From positions 2,244,990 through 2,308,989 of the forward strand of contig NZ_KB889965.1 in NCBI RefSeq assembly GCF_000372865.1: a DNA stretch of 64,000 nucleotides, written 5' to 3'. Within the stretch, counting starts at the first letter, position 1, and every line of letters begins with the position of its first letter. The notes beneath the pieces are model-generated. The model was not told the origin of the DNA. It saw only the letters and a list, made by a program, of their open reading frames with translations, and did not search any database. Made by a program: the position numbers and the translations under genes. This DNA comes from Methylosarcina fibrata AML-C10. Its GTDB lineage: Bacteria > Pseudomonadota > Gammaproteobacteria > Methylococcales > Methylomonadaceae. Positions 20,574 through 28,980 of this stretch are shown piece after piece.

Positions 20574-20876
20574 TCATTCGTGGCGTACTCGCGAACGCCA
20601 GTAACCCGGCAACCGCGCGTGATGTGCCAGAGCAAAGACCACAATGCCGTCTTGCTCGGGCCGGTAGATGACGGAGAACGGAAATCCTTTGACGAACACA
20701 TGACGCGTACTGGACGCCGATGGCGAACCCGCTTGGGGAAACGCGAGCGCCCTCGCAGTCGCTTCTTCGACCGCCGCAGCGAAACGCTCTCCCAAACCCG
20801 GTTGGGCTTCACTATAATAAGCCACCTCGGCAAGAAGCTCGTGGCGTGCGGCGGCGATGAAGCGAACCCGTTTCAC
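20574..20876 (-). CDS. ParE/RelE-family toxin of a type II toxin-antitoxin pair
   Basis: A 100-residue protein with the ParE/RelE fold: VRFIAAARHELLAEVAYYSEAQPGLGERF at the N-terminus, then VKGFPFSVIYRPEQDGIVVFALAHHARLPGYW at the C-terminus. The F-P-F/Y-x-V/I-Y-R and A-x-A-H-x-x-R-x-P-G-Y-W motifs are typical of the ParE-like branch paired with TIGR02574-type antitoxins. ParE relatives poison DNA gyrase, RelE relatives cleave mRNA; which applies here is undetermined. The start overlaps the antitoxin stop by 4 bases. Confidence 0.9.
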   Translation of the reverse strand: MKRVRFIAAARHELLAEVAYYSEAQPGLGERFAAAVEEATARALAFPQAGSPSASSTRHVFVKGFPFSVIYRPEQDGIVVFALAHHARLPGYWRSRVRHE

Positions 20877-21109
20877 CGGGCAATGCGCCTGGCCTCAGTA
20901 AATACATCCTCAGCCGAATAGGTCTGGGCTTCCTCACGGTCATAGGCTGCAACCCTCTCCTCGATCTCAAGATTCCAGGCGGCCTCAATTTCCGACAAGG
21001 GTGTTTCACGCAGCGATTCCAATAGCACCTCGGCGAGCCGGGCTCGCTCGTCTGGCGATAACATCCGGGCTTGCTGTTCAACTTCGGCAAATGTGATTGA
21101 CATGGTCAT
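20873..21109 (-). CDS. Antitoxin, addiction-module component (TIGR02574 type)
   Basis: A 78-residue protein with LSPDERARLAEVLLESL in its first half and a helical, acidic C-terminus (EEAQTYSAEDVFTEARRI), as in the TIGR02574 addiction-module family that neutralises the adjacent ParE-type toxin. It precedes the toxin and overlaps it by 4 bases, the classical TA order. An inverted repeat upstream (21139-21163) is a probable autoregulatory operator. Confidence 0.9.
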   Translation of the reverse strand: MTMSITFAEVEQQARMLSPDERARLAEVLLESLRETPLSEIEAAWNLEIEERVAAYDREEAQTYSAEDVFTEARRIAR

Positions 21110-21138
21110 TTCTCTCGTGATGGCAACGGTTGAATTTT

Positions 21139-21163
21139 ATACCCTATACAGTCTGTATGGTAT
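21139..21163 (-). promoter_or_regulatory. Operator/promoter of the toxin-antitoxin pair
   Basis: ATACCCTATACA and TGTATGGTAT form an imperfect palindrome about 30-54 bases upstream of the antitoxin start. On the minus strand the sequence GGGTATAAAAT next to it can serve as a -10 region. This arrangement fits autoregulation by the toxin-antitoxin complex. Confidence 0.5.
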
Positions 21164-21220
21164 AGCCGCTAACGTAAAGATCATCGGCGGAGCATTAGCG
21201 GAGTCCGCTGGAGTGTTGAG

Positions 21221-21446
21221 TTAGAATGGAAATTTAAGCAATTCCTCCACTGTTAAACCAATATCTTTAGCGATTTGCCGAAGTAAAAATTGGTGAAATA
21301 TCAGGCCCTGCATGAAACGATACTGTTGTGCATCTACCGTCAGGAAGATGAAATTGTTTATGTGCCCTCTGCCGGACTTTTGTAAATCCCGGCATTTCAA
21401 ACAAAGCGACAATTTCGCGAGGTTTAAGAACAGGTACATTTCCCAT
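21221..21446 (-). pseudogene. hicA: Frameshifted hicA (mRNA interferase toxin) remnant
   Basis: Read on the minus strand from ATG 21446, the product starts MGNVPVLKPREIVALFEMPG and continues with HKQFHLPDGRCTTVSFHAG, clear HicA. The frame then runs to a stop at 21267 after FTSANR, while the next frame supplies the expected LLRQIAKDIGLTVEELLKFPF to a stop at 21221. Deleting one base in the A5 run at 21285-21289 restores ISPI-LLRQIAKD, so the gene carries a single-base insertion. No HicB antitoxin follows. It is either a real decayed toxin or a homopolymer sequencing error. Confidence 0.8.
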
Positions 21447-21466
21447 TTTCAAGCAACAACATTTTG

Positions 21467-21556
21467 AGCCAAGTAGGGTACGCACTGCGTACCTTTTTGG
21501 TGTTTGATTCATTGGCAAGATTTAAAAATGGTACGCAATGCGTACCCTACCTGGCT
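21467..21556. repeat. 90-base inverted-repeat element (REP/BIME-like)
   Basis: Two 27-base arms, 21467-21493 and 21530-21556, are inverted copies with two mismatches (consensus AGCCARGTAGGGTACGCAYT plus GCGTACC). Each arm is itself nearly palindromic (GGTACGCA/TGCGTACC). The unit can fold into one long or two short hairpins. It lies directly upstream of the hicA remnant and may have inserted there. Confidence 0.75.
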
Positions 21557-21618
21557 TCATTCTTCATATCATTATTGCCCAATTAATAATTACAAGATTT
21601 CTATATACCTTCGCGACT

Positions 21619-21756
21619 TTAAGCCAAGTATGATATACGGGCAAATGGCAAAGAAGCATTGGATCGAGCACAGATGTACTGTGCCCCTCCAGCGCCAATA
21701 AAAACCGACAGTACTACAGCCCAACTTGCTATGAATTTTAAGTTGAATTTATTCAT
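21619..21756 (-). CDS. Small membrane/exported peptide, 45 residues
   Basis: MNKFNLKFIASWAVVLSVFIGAGGAQYICARSNAS... is a basic N-terminus followed by one hydrophobic segment, then a short tail ending ISYLA. The ATG at 21756 is preceded by AAGGAGG at a 6-base spacing, the strongest ribosome-binding site in this stretch, which is the main reason to call it. It could be a small membrane protein or the front of a decayed exported protein. No family recognised. Confidence 0.5.
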   Translation of the reverse strand: MNKFNLKFIASWAVVLSVFIGAGGAQYICARSNASLPFARISYLA

Positions 21757-21990
21757 AGTAACCTCCTTGGTTTGAAGTGCTATGGGTACATTATGGTGTT
21801 CATTGTTAGTGGGAATTCCACCCAGCATTCGGACGGTTTTTTCAGTCACATAAATTCTTTGATATTCAAGACTGATAGAACTCTCGGTCTTCTCGCTCCA
21901 ATGCTCCCTTATAAAAAAGGAGGCTCAAACTCTACGCATTTATACATTTATATAATATACGTGCTGGTGAGAGCGGCATTATAGAAAAAA

Positions 21991-22021
21991 GAAAAGCCCA
22001 AGCTGTAATAGCCTGGGCTTT
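21991..22021 (-). terminator. Intrinsic terminator of a minus-strand transcript
   Basis: AAAGCCCA and TGGGCTTT arms with a loop; on the minus strand the hairpin is followed by TCTTTTTTCTATAATG, a strong T-tract. It lies about 490 bases downstream of the prfC stop and may end the prfC message or a separate RNA. Confidence 0.7.
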
Positions 22022-22347
22022 GTCATACGGCTCAGCCCGAATAGGAAGGTCTGTCCGTACGGCTCATCGTCCATGACTGTATTCCATAGTTTAAGCTCAC
22101 CCATTAGGCAGGGGGGCCACGCACCGAACAAATCGTTACACGAGACCTAAGTCTTTACGCCTTTTAACGCCTATCTCGCTGTTTTACCCGGAGGCCGTGC
22201 CACCTAACGCTTTAAGGTGAATTCCGGGTCGCTCAAAAGTTTGGTCAAAACAACCTCCTTTTCCTGATTGAGCCCAAATACAATGGGGATAAGATTGCTT
22301 TTTTCAAGCTTGACTATCTCAAAAAATAAAATTATAAACTCGCACAG
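22022..22347 (-). other. Gene-free stretch that may hold a minus-strand RNA
   Basis: No protein gene is supported. TACGGCTCA occurs twice (about 22025 and 22055) and the stretch contains several short self-complementary segments, ending on the minus strand at the terminator at 21991-22021. I do not recognise a known RNA family (tmRNA, 6S, SRP and RNase P signatures are absent). Confidence 0.25.
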
Positions 22348-22377
22348 GTTGGGTTGCGCTTTTTTTTGTAACCCAAC
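22348..22377. repeat. Hairpin GTTGGGTT/AACCCAAC
   Basis: Perfect 8-base arms (22348-22355 and 22370-22377) around a T-rich loop. The GTTGGGTT core is common in REP-type repeats of gammaproteobacteria. It directly precedes the larger inverted repeat at 22384-22476. Confidence 0.45.
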
Positions 22378-22383
22378 ATTTGT

Positions 22384-22476
22384 GCAAGTAGCCCGGATAA
22401 AACGCAGTGAAACCCGGGATAATCGAAGCCTCCCCGATTATCCTAGATTCCACAAAGCTCCATCCGGGTCACTTGC
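22384..22476. repeat. 93-base inverted-repeat element (GTAGCCCGGAT-type REP pair)
   Basis: Begins GCAAGTAGCCCGGATAAAAC, ends with the inverse (ATCCGGGTCACTTGC), with an inner inverted pair GGATAATCG/CGATTATCC. The GTAGCCCGGAT...CCCGGG motif is a widespread REP-like sequence in gammaproteobacterial genomes. It sits about 30 bases downstream of the prfC stop codon. Confidence 0.65.
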
Positions 22477-22506
22477 TGATCAATTTAAAAATTAAAACAG
22501 ATCATT

Positions 22507-24087
22507 TCAAAGCTCCCTCGTCGCACTAAACCGGATATCCGGCCACCTTTCCTCGGTCAATTGCAAATTGACCCGGCTACTCGCCAGATAAACCAGAAAA
22601 CCGCCGCCGTCTTCGGCCAGGTTATCGAACGCTTTCTTCTTGAATTCCTCCAGCTTGGCGGGCTTGTCGGAACTGACCCAGCGCACCGTGGAGATCGACA
22701 CGGCATCGTAAACGCATTCGACGTTGTATTCGCTTTTGAGACGATAGGCGGTCACGTCGAACTGCAGGACGCCGACCGCGCCCAGGATCAGATCGTTGTT
22801 TTTCAACGGTTTGAAAAGCTGGGTCGCGCCTTCCTCGGTCAACTGCACCAGGCCTTTTTGCAGCGCTTTGCTTCTAAGCGGATCCTTTAACACCACGCGC
22901 CGGAACAATTCGGGCGCAAAATACGGAATGCCGCCGTATTTCAGCGTTTCGCCCTGGGTGAAGGTGTCGCCGACCTGGATCGTGCCGTGGTTGTGCAGGC
23001 CGATGATGTCGCCGGGATAGGCTTCTTCGACGTTTTTCCGGGTGTCGGCCTGGAACGTGATCGCGTTGCCCACCTGAATGCTTTTGCCGAGACGAACATG
23101 GTGGATCTTCATGCCCTTGTCGAATTTGCCGGAGCAGACCCGCAGGAACGCGACCCGGTCCCGGTGCGCCGGATCCATATTCGCCTGAATCTTGAACACG
23201 AAACCGGTGAATTTGTCCTCTTCCGGCAACACGGTGCGCTGCTCGGCTTCTCTGGGACGCGGCGGCGGCGCCAGCTCGGCGAAAGCGTCAAGCAACTCCA
23301 GAATGCCGAAATTGTTGATCGCCGAGCCGAAAAACACCGGCGTCAGCTCGCCTGCGAGATACTGGTCCAGATCGAACTCGTGGCTGGCGCCTTTGACCAG
23401 GTCGATCTCGTCGCGCAGTTCCTCGGCCTGGTACATCAGCAATTCGTCCAACTTGGGGTTGTTCAGGCCTTTGATGATTTCGGCTTCGGCGATGCGGCCG
23501 CCGTGCTGCGGGCTGAACAGATGGATTTCGTCCTTGTACAGATGATAAACGCCCTTGAAGCGCTTGCCCATGCCGATCGGCCAGGTCATCGGCGCGCATT
23601 TGATCTTCAGCACCGTTTCCACTTCGTCCATCAGCTCGATGGGTTCCCGCCCTTCCCGGTCCAGCTTGTTGATGAAGGTGATGATCGGCGTCGTGCGCAG
23701 ACGGCAGACCTCCATCAGATTGATCGTCCGTTCCTCGACGCCCTTGGCGACGTCGATGACCATCAGCGCCGAGTCGACCGCGGTCAGCGTCCGGTAGGTG
23801 TCTTCGGAAAAGTCTTCGTGGCCGGGCGTGTCGAGCAGGTTGATGATGGCGTTGTCGTGCTCGAACTGCATCACCGAGGTCGTCACCGAAATGCCCCGCT
23901 CCTTTTCCATTTCCATCCAGTCGGAGGTGGCATGGCGCGCGGCTTTTCGGCCTTTGACCGAACCTGCGAGCTGAATCGCGCCGCCAAACAGGAGAAGCTT
24001 TTCGGTCAGCGTGGTTTTTCCTGCGTCGGGGTGTGATATGATGGCGAAGGTGCGCCGGCGCCTGAGTTCTGAAAGTGGTTCTGACAT
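22507..24087 (-). CDS. prfC: Peptide chain release factor 3
   Basis: A 526-residue translational GTPase that removes RF1/RF2 from the ribosome after termination. G motifs are [14 protein letters not shown] (G1), [12 protein letters not shown] (G2), [18 protein letters not shown] (G3) and [12 protein letters not shown] (G4), all in the first 150 residues. The insertion after G1 ([22 protein letters not shown]) separates RF3 from EF-G. The start at 24087 gives the usual [21 protein letters not shown]-terminus; the frame stays open a further 111 codons upstream, but that extension is low-complexity shadow sequence. Confidence 0.97.
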   Translation of the reverse strand: MSEPLSELRRRRTFAIISHPDAGKTTLTEKLLLFGGAIQLAGSVKGRKAARHATSDWMEMEKERGISVTTSVMQFEHDNAIINLLDTPGHEDFSEDTYRTLTAVDSALMVIDVAKGVEERTINLMEVCRLRTTPIITFINKLDREGREPIELMDEVETVLKIKCAPMTWPIGMGKRFKGVYHLYKDEIHLFSPQHGGRIAEAEIIKGLNNPKLDELLMYQAEELRDEIDLVKGASHEFDLDQYLAGELTPVFFGSAINNFGILELLDAFAELAPPPRPREAEQRTVLPEEDKFTGFVFKIQANMDPAHRDRVAFLRVCSGKFDKGMKIHHVRLGKSIQVGNAITFQADTRKNVEEAYPGDIIGLHNHGTIQVGDTFTQGETLKYGGIPYFAPELFRRVVLKDPLRSKALQKGLVQLTEEGATQLFKPLKNNDLILGAVGVLQFDVTAYRLKSEYNVECVYDAVSISTVRWVSSDKPAKLEEFKKKAFDNLAEDGGGFLVYLASSRVNLQLTEERWPDIRFSATREL

Positions 24088-24224
24088 GCCTGTGACTTGC
24101 GGATAGCTGAAAAAACTTTGTATTATAACGAATTTTTCGGCGCCAGGCATGGACAAAATAACAAGGAACAAGGTAAGCACATGGAAAAGGCCGAACGTCC
24201 TTAACCCACCATGAGGTACAGCCA

Positions 24225-24914
24225 ATGTCCAGAATTCAATCGCCACCCATTCAAAGCCCCGCGGTGCTGATTCCGGTCGATCCCGCGATTGAGGCGTATC
24301 AGCGCAGCCTGCTCGGCCGCACCGATCATCCGGCGTTAGCCGAGATGGAAACGCGGGCTCAGGAAAACGGCTTTCCCATCGTCGGCCGGCTGGTCGGGGT
24401 TTTCCTTGAGACGATGGCAAAAACGATCAATGCCCGCCGCATCTTCGAATTCGGCAGCGGCTACGGCTATTCGGCGTACTGGTTCGCCAAAGCGGCCGGA
24501 CCCGAAGGCCGAATCGTCTGCACCGACGGCGATCCCCGCAATCAGGAACTGGCGCAAGGCTATCTCGGCTCCGCCGGGCTATGGGATCGCATCGAATTTC
24601 ACACCGGTCTGGCTCAGGACGTCTTCGAGCGGACCGGCGGCCTGTTCGACATCTGCTACAACGACGTCGACAAGGGCGATTATCCCGAGGTCTGGCGCAT
24701 GGCCAGAGACCGCATCCGCCCCGGCGGGCTTTACATTGCCGACAACGTGCTCTGGCACGGCCGCGTGGCGGTGACCGACTGCGTCGACGTGGTTCCCGGC
24801 TGGACCGAAGCGATTCTGGAGCACAACCGGCTGATCTTCAACGATCCCGATTTCGATGCTTTCATCAATCCGACCCGGGACGGAGTCGTCGTTGCACGAA
24901 AAAAATCCGCCTGA
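24225..24914 (+). CDS. SAM-dependent O-methyltransferase (caffeoyl-CoA OMT type)
   Basis: A 229-residue class I methyltransferase. The SAM-binding motif I is [20 protein letters not shown] (about residue 70), followed by [13 protein letters not shown], and the metal-binding stretch is [17 protein letters not shown] with [13 protein letters not shown], as in the O-methyltransferase family 3 (catechol/caffeoyl-CoA type). One difference is N-D-V-D where the family usually has D-A-D/D-K. The substrate is unknown. GAGG lies 8 bases upstream of the ATG. Its 3' end overlaps the start of the HupE-like gene, implying coupled translation. Confidence 0.9.
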   Translation: MSRIQSPPIQSPAVLIPVDPAIEAYQRSLLGRTDHPALAEMETRAQENGFPIVGRLVGVFLETMAKTINARRIFEFGSGYGYSAYWFAKAAGPEGRIVCTDGDPRNQELAQGYLGSAGLWDRIEFHTGLAQDVFERTGGLFDICYNDVDKGDYPEVWRMARDRIRPGGLYIADNVLWHGRVAVTDCVDVVPGWTEAILEHNRLIFNDPDFDAFINPTRDGVVVARKKSA

Positions 24915-26049
24915 GCGCGGCCTGCTGCGGCGGGCGCTCCTGATTTTATGGCTTTTCGCCTGTTGCCGGAGCGGCTTTGCCCACAAGGCCAGCGACAGCT
25001 ATCTGATCCTGAGTGTATCGCCCCACCGGATCGAAGGCCAGTGGGACGTCGCCTTGCGCGATCTGGATTACGCCCTCGGTCTGGACGTCAACGGCGACAG
25101 TAAAATTACCTGGGGCGAGTTGCGCAGTAAACGCGATGCGGTCACGGCTTACGCGTTCAGCCGCCTCGTCATCGACGACGGCCGTTCGCCCTGTCCGATC
25201 CGTCCGCACGGCTATCGGGTCGACGCCCATAGCGACGGCGCCTATTCTGTTTTGCAGTTTAGCGTGGACTGCGGCAAGAAACTTCAGTCCCTCGGCATCG
25301 GTTATTCGCTGCTGTTCGACCTCGATCCCCAGCACCGCGGCCTCTTGCGCATCGATTACGAAAACACGTCCTCCACGGCGGTCTTAAGCCCGGCCAACCG
25401 CAAGCAGTCCTTCGAACTGAGCCATGTCAGTCCCGGCGCCGCGTTCCGGCAATATCTTGTCGAAGGCATCCGGCACATCTGGGCCGGTTACGACCATATT
25501 TTGTTTCTGCTGAGTCTGCTGCTGCCTGCGGTACTTCTGCGCGAAAACGGGCGATGGCAGCCCAGAGCCCCGTTCCGTCCCGTTTTGATCGACGTGGTGA
25601 AAATCGTCACCGCCTTTACCGTGGCACATTCGATCACCTTGAGCCTCGCCGTGCTGGACGTGATCGCCCTGCCCTCGCGCTGGGTCGAGTCGGCCATCGC
25701 CGCCTCGGTGATCCTGGCCGCCTTGAACAACGTGTTTCCCGTGGTCGACAAGACGCTCTGGCTGGTCGCCTTTCTGTTCGGGCTGGTGCACGGCCTGGGC
25801 TTCGCCAATGTGCTGAAAGACTTGGGGCTGCCTCAAAACACGCTGGTGCCGGCTCTTTTGGCGTTCAACCTGGGCGTGGAAATCGGCCAGTTGACCCTGG
25901 TCGGAGGCTTTCTGCCGGTCGCCTACGGGCTCAAGGAGTCCGCATGGTACCGCAAATGGGTAGTGACCGCAGGGTCGCTGGCCATCGCCGCGATCGCCCT
26001 GGTCTGGCTGCTCGAACGCTCGATCGATTTCAAATTATTCAGCATTTAG
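24892..26049 (+). CDS. HupE/UreJ-like membrane protein with periplasmic EF-hand domain
   Basis: A 385-residue protein. A signal-like helix (LLRRALLILWLFACCRSGFAHKA) is followed by a periplasmic domain of about 160 residues containing a canonical EF-hand loop, DVNGDSKITWGE (acidic/polar at 1, 3, 5 and 12). The C-terminal half has six or seven helices with RHIWAGYDHILFLLSLLLP, ITLSLAVLDVIALPSRWVESAIAASV and GLVHGLGFANVL, the HupE/UreJ metal-permease signature with conserved H and D residues. The start is probably TTG at 24892, with GGAG 6 bases upstream; an ATG at 24856 is further inside the methyltransferase gene. It probably handles a divalent metal, by family. Confidence 0.85.
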   Translation: MHEKNPPERGLLRRALLILWLFACCRSGFAHKASDSYLILSVSPHRIEGQWDVALRDLDYALGLDVNGDSKITWGELRSKRDAVTAYAFSRLVIDDGRSPCPIRPHGYRVDAHSDGAYSVLQFSVDCGKKLQSLGIGYSLLFDLDPQHRGLLRIDYENTSSTAVLSPANRKQSFELSHVSPGAAFRQYLVEGIRHIWAGYDHILFLLSLLLPAVLLRENGRWQPRAPFRPVLIDVVKIVTAFTVAHSITLSLAVLDVIALPSRWVESAIAASVILAALNNVFPVVDKTLWLVAFLFGLVHGLGFANVLKDLGLPQNTLVPALLAFNLGVEIGQLTLVGGFLPVAYGLKESAWYRKWVVTAGSLAIAAIALVWLLERSIDFKLFSI

Positions 26050-26054
26050 GACTC

Positions 26055-27257
26055 ATGCCGTCGCATTGCAACACGACTCCCGAACGAAAGCCATTCACCT
26101 GTTTTCTTGCGCTTTATTGTCTGGCTTCCGCCGTTTTCGCCGTGCCCTACGTTCCGGCGAGCGACGATCAGGTGCTGGAAACCCTGCCTCAAACCGTTGC
26201 ATCGCTTCGCCCCGATTTAAGGAACTTGCGGGCGGCCCTGGCCGCCGATCCCAAACAGCCCGGTCCGGCCGTCAAGCTGGCCAGGGAATATGTCGAACTC
26301 GGCAAAGCCGAGGCCGATCCGCGTTATTACGGCTATGCCCAAGGCTTGCTGCAACCGTGGTGGCAGAGCAAGGATCCGCCTTCGGACGTACTGCTGCTGC
26401 GCGCGCTGATTCTACAGAATCGGCACGAGTTCGACGGCGCGCTTCAAGACCTGGACAAGCTGCTGCAACGGCAACCGGACCGCAGCGAAGCCTGGCTGGC
26501 GCGCGCAGTGATTCTGCTGGTCCAGGCCCGGTACCCCGAAGCCCAGCAAAGCTGTGCGGCGCTGATCAACTTCGACGATACCTTGCTTGCGGCCACCTGT
26601 CTGAGCCAAGTCGGCAGCCTGATGGGCCACGGTCTTGAAAGCTACCGGTTCCTGACTGAAAGCCTGCACGAGGCCAAGGCAATCTCTCCGGAGCAGCGCC
26701 AATGGACGTTGACGGTGCTTGCAGAAATGGCCGCCCGGCTCGATAAAAACGAAGAAGCGGATCGATATTTTATCGAAGCGCTCCACATACGCCGTCCGAC
26801 CGCGTATTTGCTGGGCGCTTACGCCGACTTTCTGCTCGACCGCAACCGCGCCGAAGAGGTTGTGGAACTGCTGGCGGGGCATATCCGCATCGACGCGTTG
26901 TTGCTCCGCCTGGCGCTGGCCAAACAGCAACTGGCTGCCGGCGATTTACCCGAACTGATCAATACGCTGCAAGCCCGTTTCGCCGCCGGCCGGCTGCGGC
27001 AGGAAAACCTGCACCAGGGCGATGAAGCGCGCTTTGCGCTGCACTTGTTGAAGCAGCCGGATAAAGCCCTGAAGCTTGCGCAGGCTAACTGGCGGTTGCA
27101 GAAAGAACCGAAGGACGCCCGTATTCTGCTGGAAGCGTCGATCGCGGCCAATGAGCCGAACGCGGCGGAGCCGGTACTCGAGCTACTGCGGCAAACCGGC
27201 ATGGAGCATGCCCAGCTCAAACGGCTGGCGGACCGGTTAAAAAATATAAAAGGATAA
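26055..27257 (+). CDS. Exported TPR-repeat protein
   Basis: A 400-residue protein with a signal peptide (CFLALYCLASAVFAVPYVP, about 15-33) and repeated helix pairs of TPR type, e.g. PAVKLAREYVELGKAEADPRYYGYAQGLL, DVLLLRALILQNRHEFDGALQDLDKLL and SEAWLARAVILLVQARYPEAQQ. The start is the ATG at 26055, 5 bases after the HupE-like stop; longer in-frame extensions read into that gene and are shadows. It probably acts as a periplasmic scaffold for its operon partners. Confidence 0.85.
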   Translation: MPSHCNTTPERKPFTCFLALYCLASAVFAVPYVPASDDQVLETLPQTVASLRPDLRNLRAALAADPKQPGPAVKLAREYVELGKAEADPRYYGYAQGLLQPWWQSKDPPSDVLLLRALILQNRHEFDGALQDLDKLLQRQPDRSEAWLARAVILLVQARYPEAQQSCAALINFDDTLLAATCLSQVGSLMGHGLESYRFLTESLHEAKAISPEQRQWTLTVLAEMAARLDKNEEADRYFIEALHIRRPTAYLLGAYADFLLDRNRAEEVVELLAGHIRIDALLLRLALAKQQLAAGDLPELINTLQARFAAGRLRQENLHQGDEARFALHLLKQPDKALKLAQANWRLQKEPKDARILLEASIAANEPNAAEPVLELLRQTGMEHAQLKRLADRLKNIKG

Positions 27258-27263
27258 AAGAAG

Positions 27264-27298
27264 GCAGGATTCAGCGTACTCGGCCCGCTGAATCCTGC
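27264..27298 (-). terminator. Strong hairpin between convergent TPR and DUF4331 genes
   Basis: GCAGGATTCAGCG (27264-27276) and CGCTGAATCCTGC (27286-27298) pair perfectly over 13 bases. On the minus strand it is followed by CTTCTTTTATCC, so it terminates the DUF4331 transcript and probably blocks read-through from the plus-strand TPR gene. Confidence 0.8.
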
Positions 27299-27307
27299 TC
27301 ACGGGAT

Positions 27308-28432
27308 TTAGACCGGTTCGTGCCTGCGGCAGCAGCGGCGGCTCAGCCAGATGCCCAGGCCGACGATGACGGCCAGGACGATCAAGCCGGGGATCAGGAC
27401 ATACTTCATCAGATACGGCCAGCAATCGGGCGGCGGCGTTTGCGGCCGCGCCGGCCAGGGCTCGGCCAGATACGGAAATTCGTTCAGGAACGGCTTGTCG
27501 TTGACCGTGGCTCTCGGCCATTGTTCCGTGTCGATAAAGGCGTTTTCCTGAAGCGGGCAATCGCCCTGGTTGCAGGTCAGCAAGGCCACGTCGTCGGTCA
27601 AACGGCGTCCGTTCGGAAATCCCGGCGCGAACTGACTGGTGTAAATCATCACGTCGGGCACCCGGTCGTAATGGCGAATCAGCAAACCGCTAAGCTGATT
27701 CAATTGCGCAATCGGCGGCAGGCAGGCCAGCAAAAAGTCCTGAAGTTTTTTCCGGGATTCCGCCTTTTCATCGATCAGGGCCACGTGCTTGCTGGGATGC
27801 ACGGTATTCAGTATGTCGAAACGTCCGAGCTGGGTCCGGTTGGAGCGTCCGACGTGATCGATCTGATCCCCGGTTTTGGCATCCTTGGAGGTGCCCCAGA
27901 GCAGCCAGGTCTGTTGACCGGCAGGGAACGAGGATTTGGGAATGCTCATCACCATCGTCACCACGTTGACGTTAAAAAACCGGGGAAAAATGAAAGGATC
28001 GTCACGAACGCCCGTATACAGCCTGACATTCTCGGGATTCTTCAAGCCGATAATGTTTTTATCCTTGAGCGTGGCATCGTTGTTCAGATGGATGGTGATG
28101 ATGGCATCGTCCGCTATGCCTTCCGGATTGACGATGGTGCCGCCGTAGCGGGCGCGGTCTTCGGCGTTATCGAAACTCAGCTTGCTGTGAAAATCGAAGT
28201 GGACCGCGTACTCGTAAGGCTCGAAATTGTAAGGAGGCGCCGCCGTCAGCGAGCGCCGGACGTTGAACACGACGATCATGTTGTCGCCTTCCGGATAAAA
28301 AAACAGCCCGGTGATATTGGGCTCCTGCGTTTTCGGATCCAGGTTCATCGGATCGGCATGATCCGAAGCCCGGCCTGCCAAAGGCACCAACAGCAGGATA
28401 AACGCAAGAAATAAGATTCGCGCATGGAACAT
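27308..28432 (-). CDS. DUF4331 exported protein with C-terminal membrane anchor
   Basis: A 374-residue protein. The signal peptide (ILFLAFILLLVPLAGRA) is followed by SDHADPMNLDPKTQEPNITGLFFYP, the defining DUF4331 N-terminus (S-D-H-x-D-x-P, D-L-Y/F-F). MVIVFNVRR, VNVVTMVMSIPKS and GRSNRTQLGRFDILNTV match later parts of the family. A single helix (about 345-363) and a Cys/Arg-rich tail (SRRCCRRHEPV) end it. AAGGAG precedes the ATG. It is convergent to the HupE-TPR pair. Function unknown. Confidence 0.85.
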   Translation of the reverse strand: MFHARILFLAFILLLVPLAGRASDHADPMNLDPKTQEPNITGLFFYPEGDNMIVVFNVRRSLTAAPPYNFEPYEYAVHFDFHSKLSFDNAEDRARYGGTIVNPEGIADDAIITIHLNNDATLKDKNIIGLKNPENVRLYTGVRDDPFIFPRFFNVNVVTMVMSIPKSSFPAGQQTWLLWGTSKDAKTGDQIDHVGRSNRTQLGRFDILNTVHPSKHVALIDEKAESRKKLQDFLLACLPPIAQLNQLSGLLIRHYDRVPDVMIYTSQFAPGFPNGRRLTDDVALLTCNQGDCPLQENAFIDTEQWPRATVNDKPFLNEFPYLAEPWPARPQTPPPDCWPYLMKYVLIPGLIVLAVIVGLGIWLSRRCCRRHEPV

Positions 28433-28980
28433 AACAACTCCTTATCATCGAATTGATTTTTATTATTGGCGACAATCCAGGCAGCAAATACTGGAGCTTC
28501 TTGTCATCTCCGGAGATTGAGTTCGAACGGGCGGCAGAAAAACTCGCGGACTCGACCGTTAATACTATACCCGGAGCGGGGATCATACAAGGTGCTAGGA
28601 GGCTGATTTGGATGATTTTTTTATATTTCATTTTTACATGGAAAGCTATAACCAAAAGAGACCGGTCTCTAAAAATTGAAAACTGGTTAAGTAAAAGACC
28701 AGCTCTTCTGAAATTATAAGTAAGGAATAAAAGTGAATTGTTTATAAAAAACCTGCCGTAATGGTTGCCAGTTAGTCATTTAGTACAGAACACATTGGAA
28801 AAGACAGATAATAAATATAGACTAAGCTCAGCTTTTCAGGCTCTTATCATCCATCCATAGGACTTTACCGCCTCCGAAGCAGCCTTAGCTGCCCAGGCAA
28901 CACTATCCTGCGGACGATTTGCGGATGGTAAAGCGGTAAAGCTAAGAGACATGGAACAGAAAAACGATTAAAGGCTCATA
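28433..28980. other. 548-base AT-rich region upstream of the ParA-type gene
   Basis: No protein gene is supported. GC content drops from here on. A GCAGC/GCTGC hairpin (28879-28892) lies inside a larger inverted repeat, CTTTACCGC (28863-28871) and GCGGTAAAG (28933-28941), 40 bases before the parA-like start. It may be the operator or promoter region of the ParA-Rel operon. Confidence 0.45.
28863..28941. promoter_or_regulatory. Inverted repeat upstream of the ParA-Rel operon, candidate operator
   Basis: Perfect 9-base arms CTTTACCGC/GCGGTAAAG 61 bases apart, the inner edge 40 bases from the ATG at 28981. ParA-type proteins often act with a DNA-binding partner at such sites, but no ParB-like gene is present, so this is suggestive only. 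Confidence 0.35.

Noticed and set aside
22024-22066. Resemblance of GAGCCGTA(T/C)G sequences to group II intron domain V
   Set aside because: The two copies are a direct repeat, not the required hairpin with a GAAA loop, and no reverse transcriptase is nearby.
28950-28972. Six-codon leader peptide (MEQKND) before the ParA-type gene
   Set aside because: Too short to support and without a convincing ribosome-binding site.
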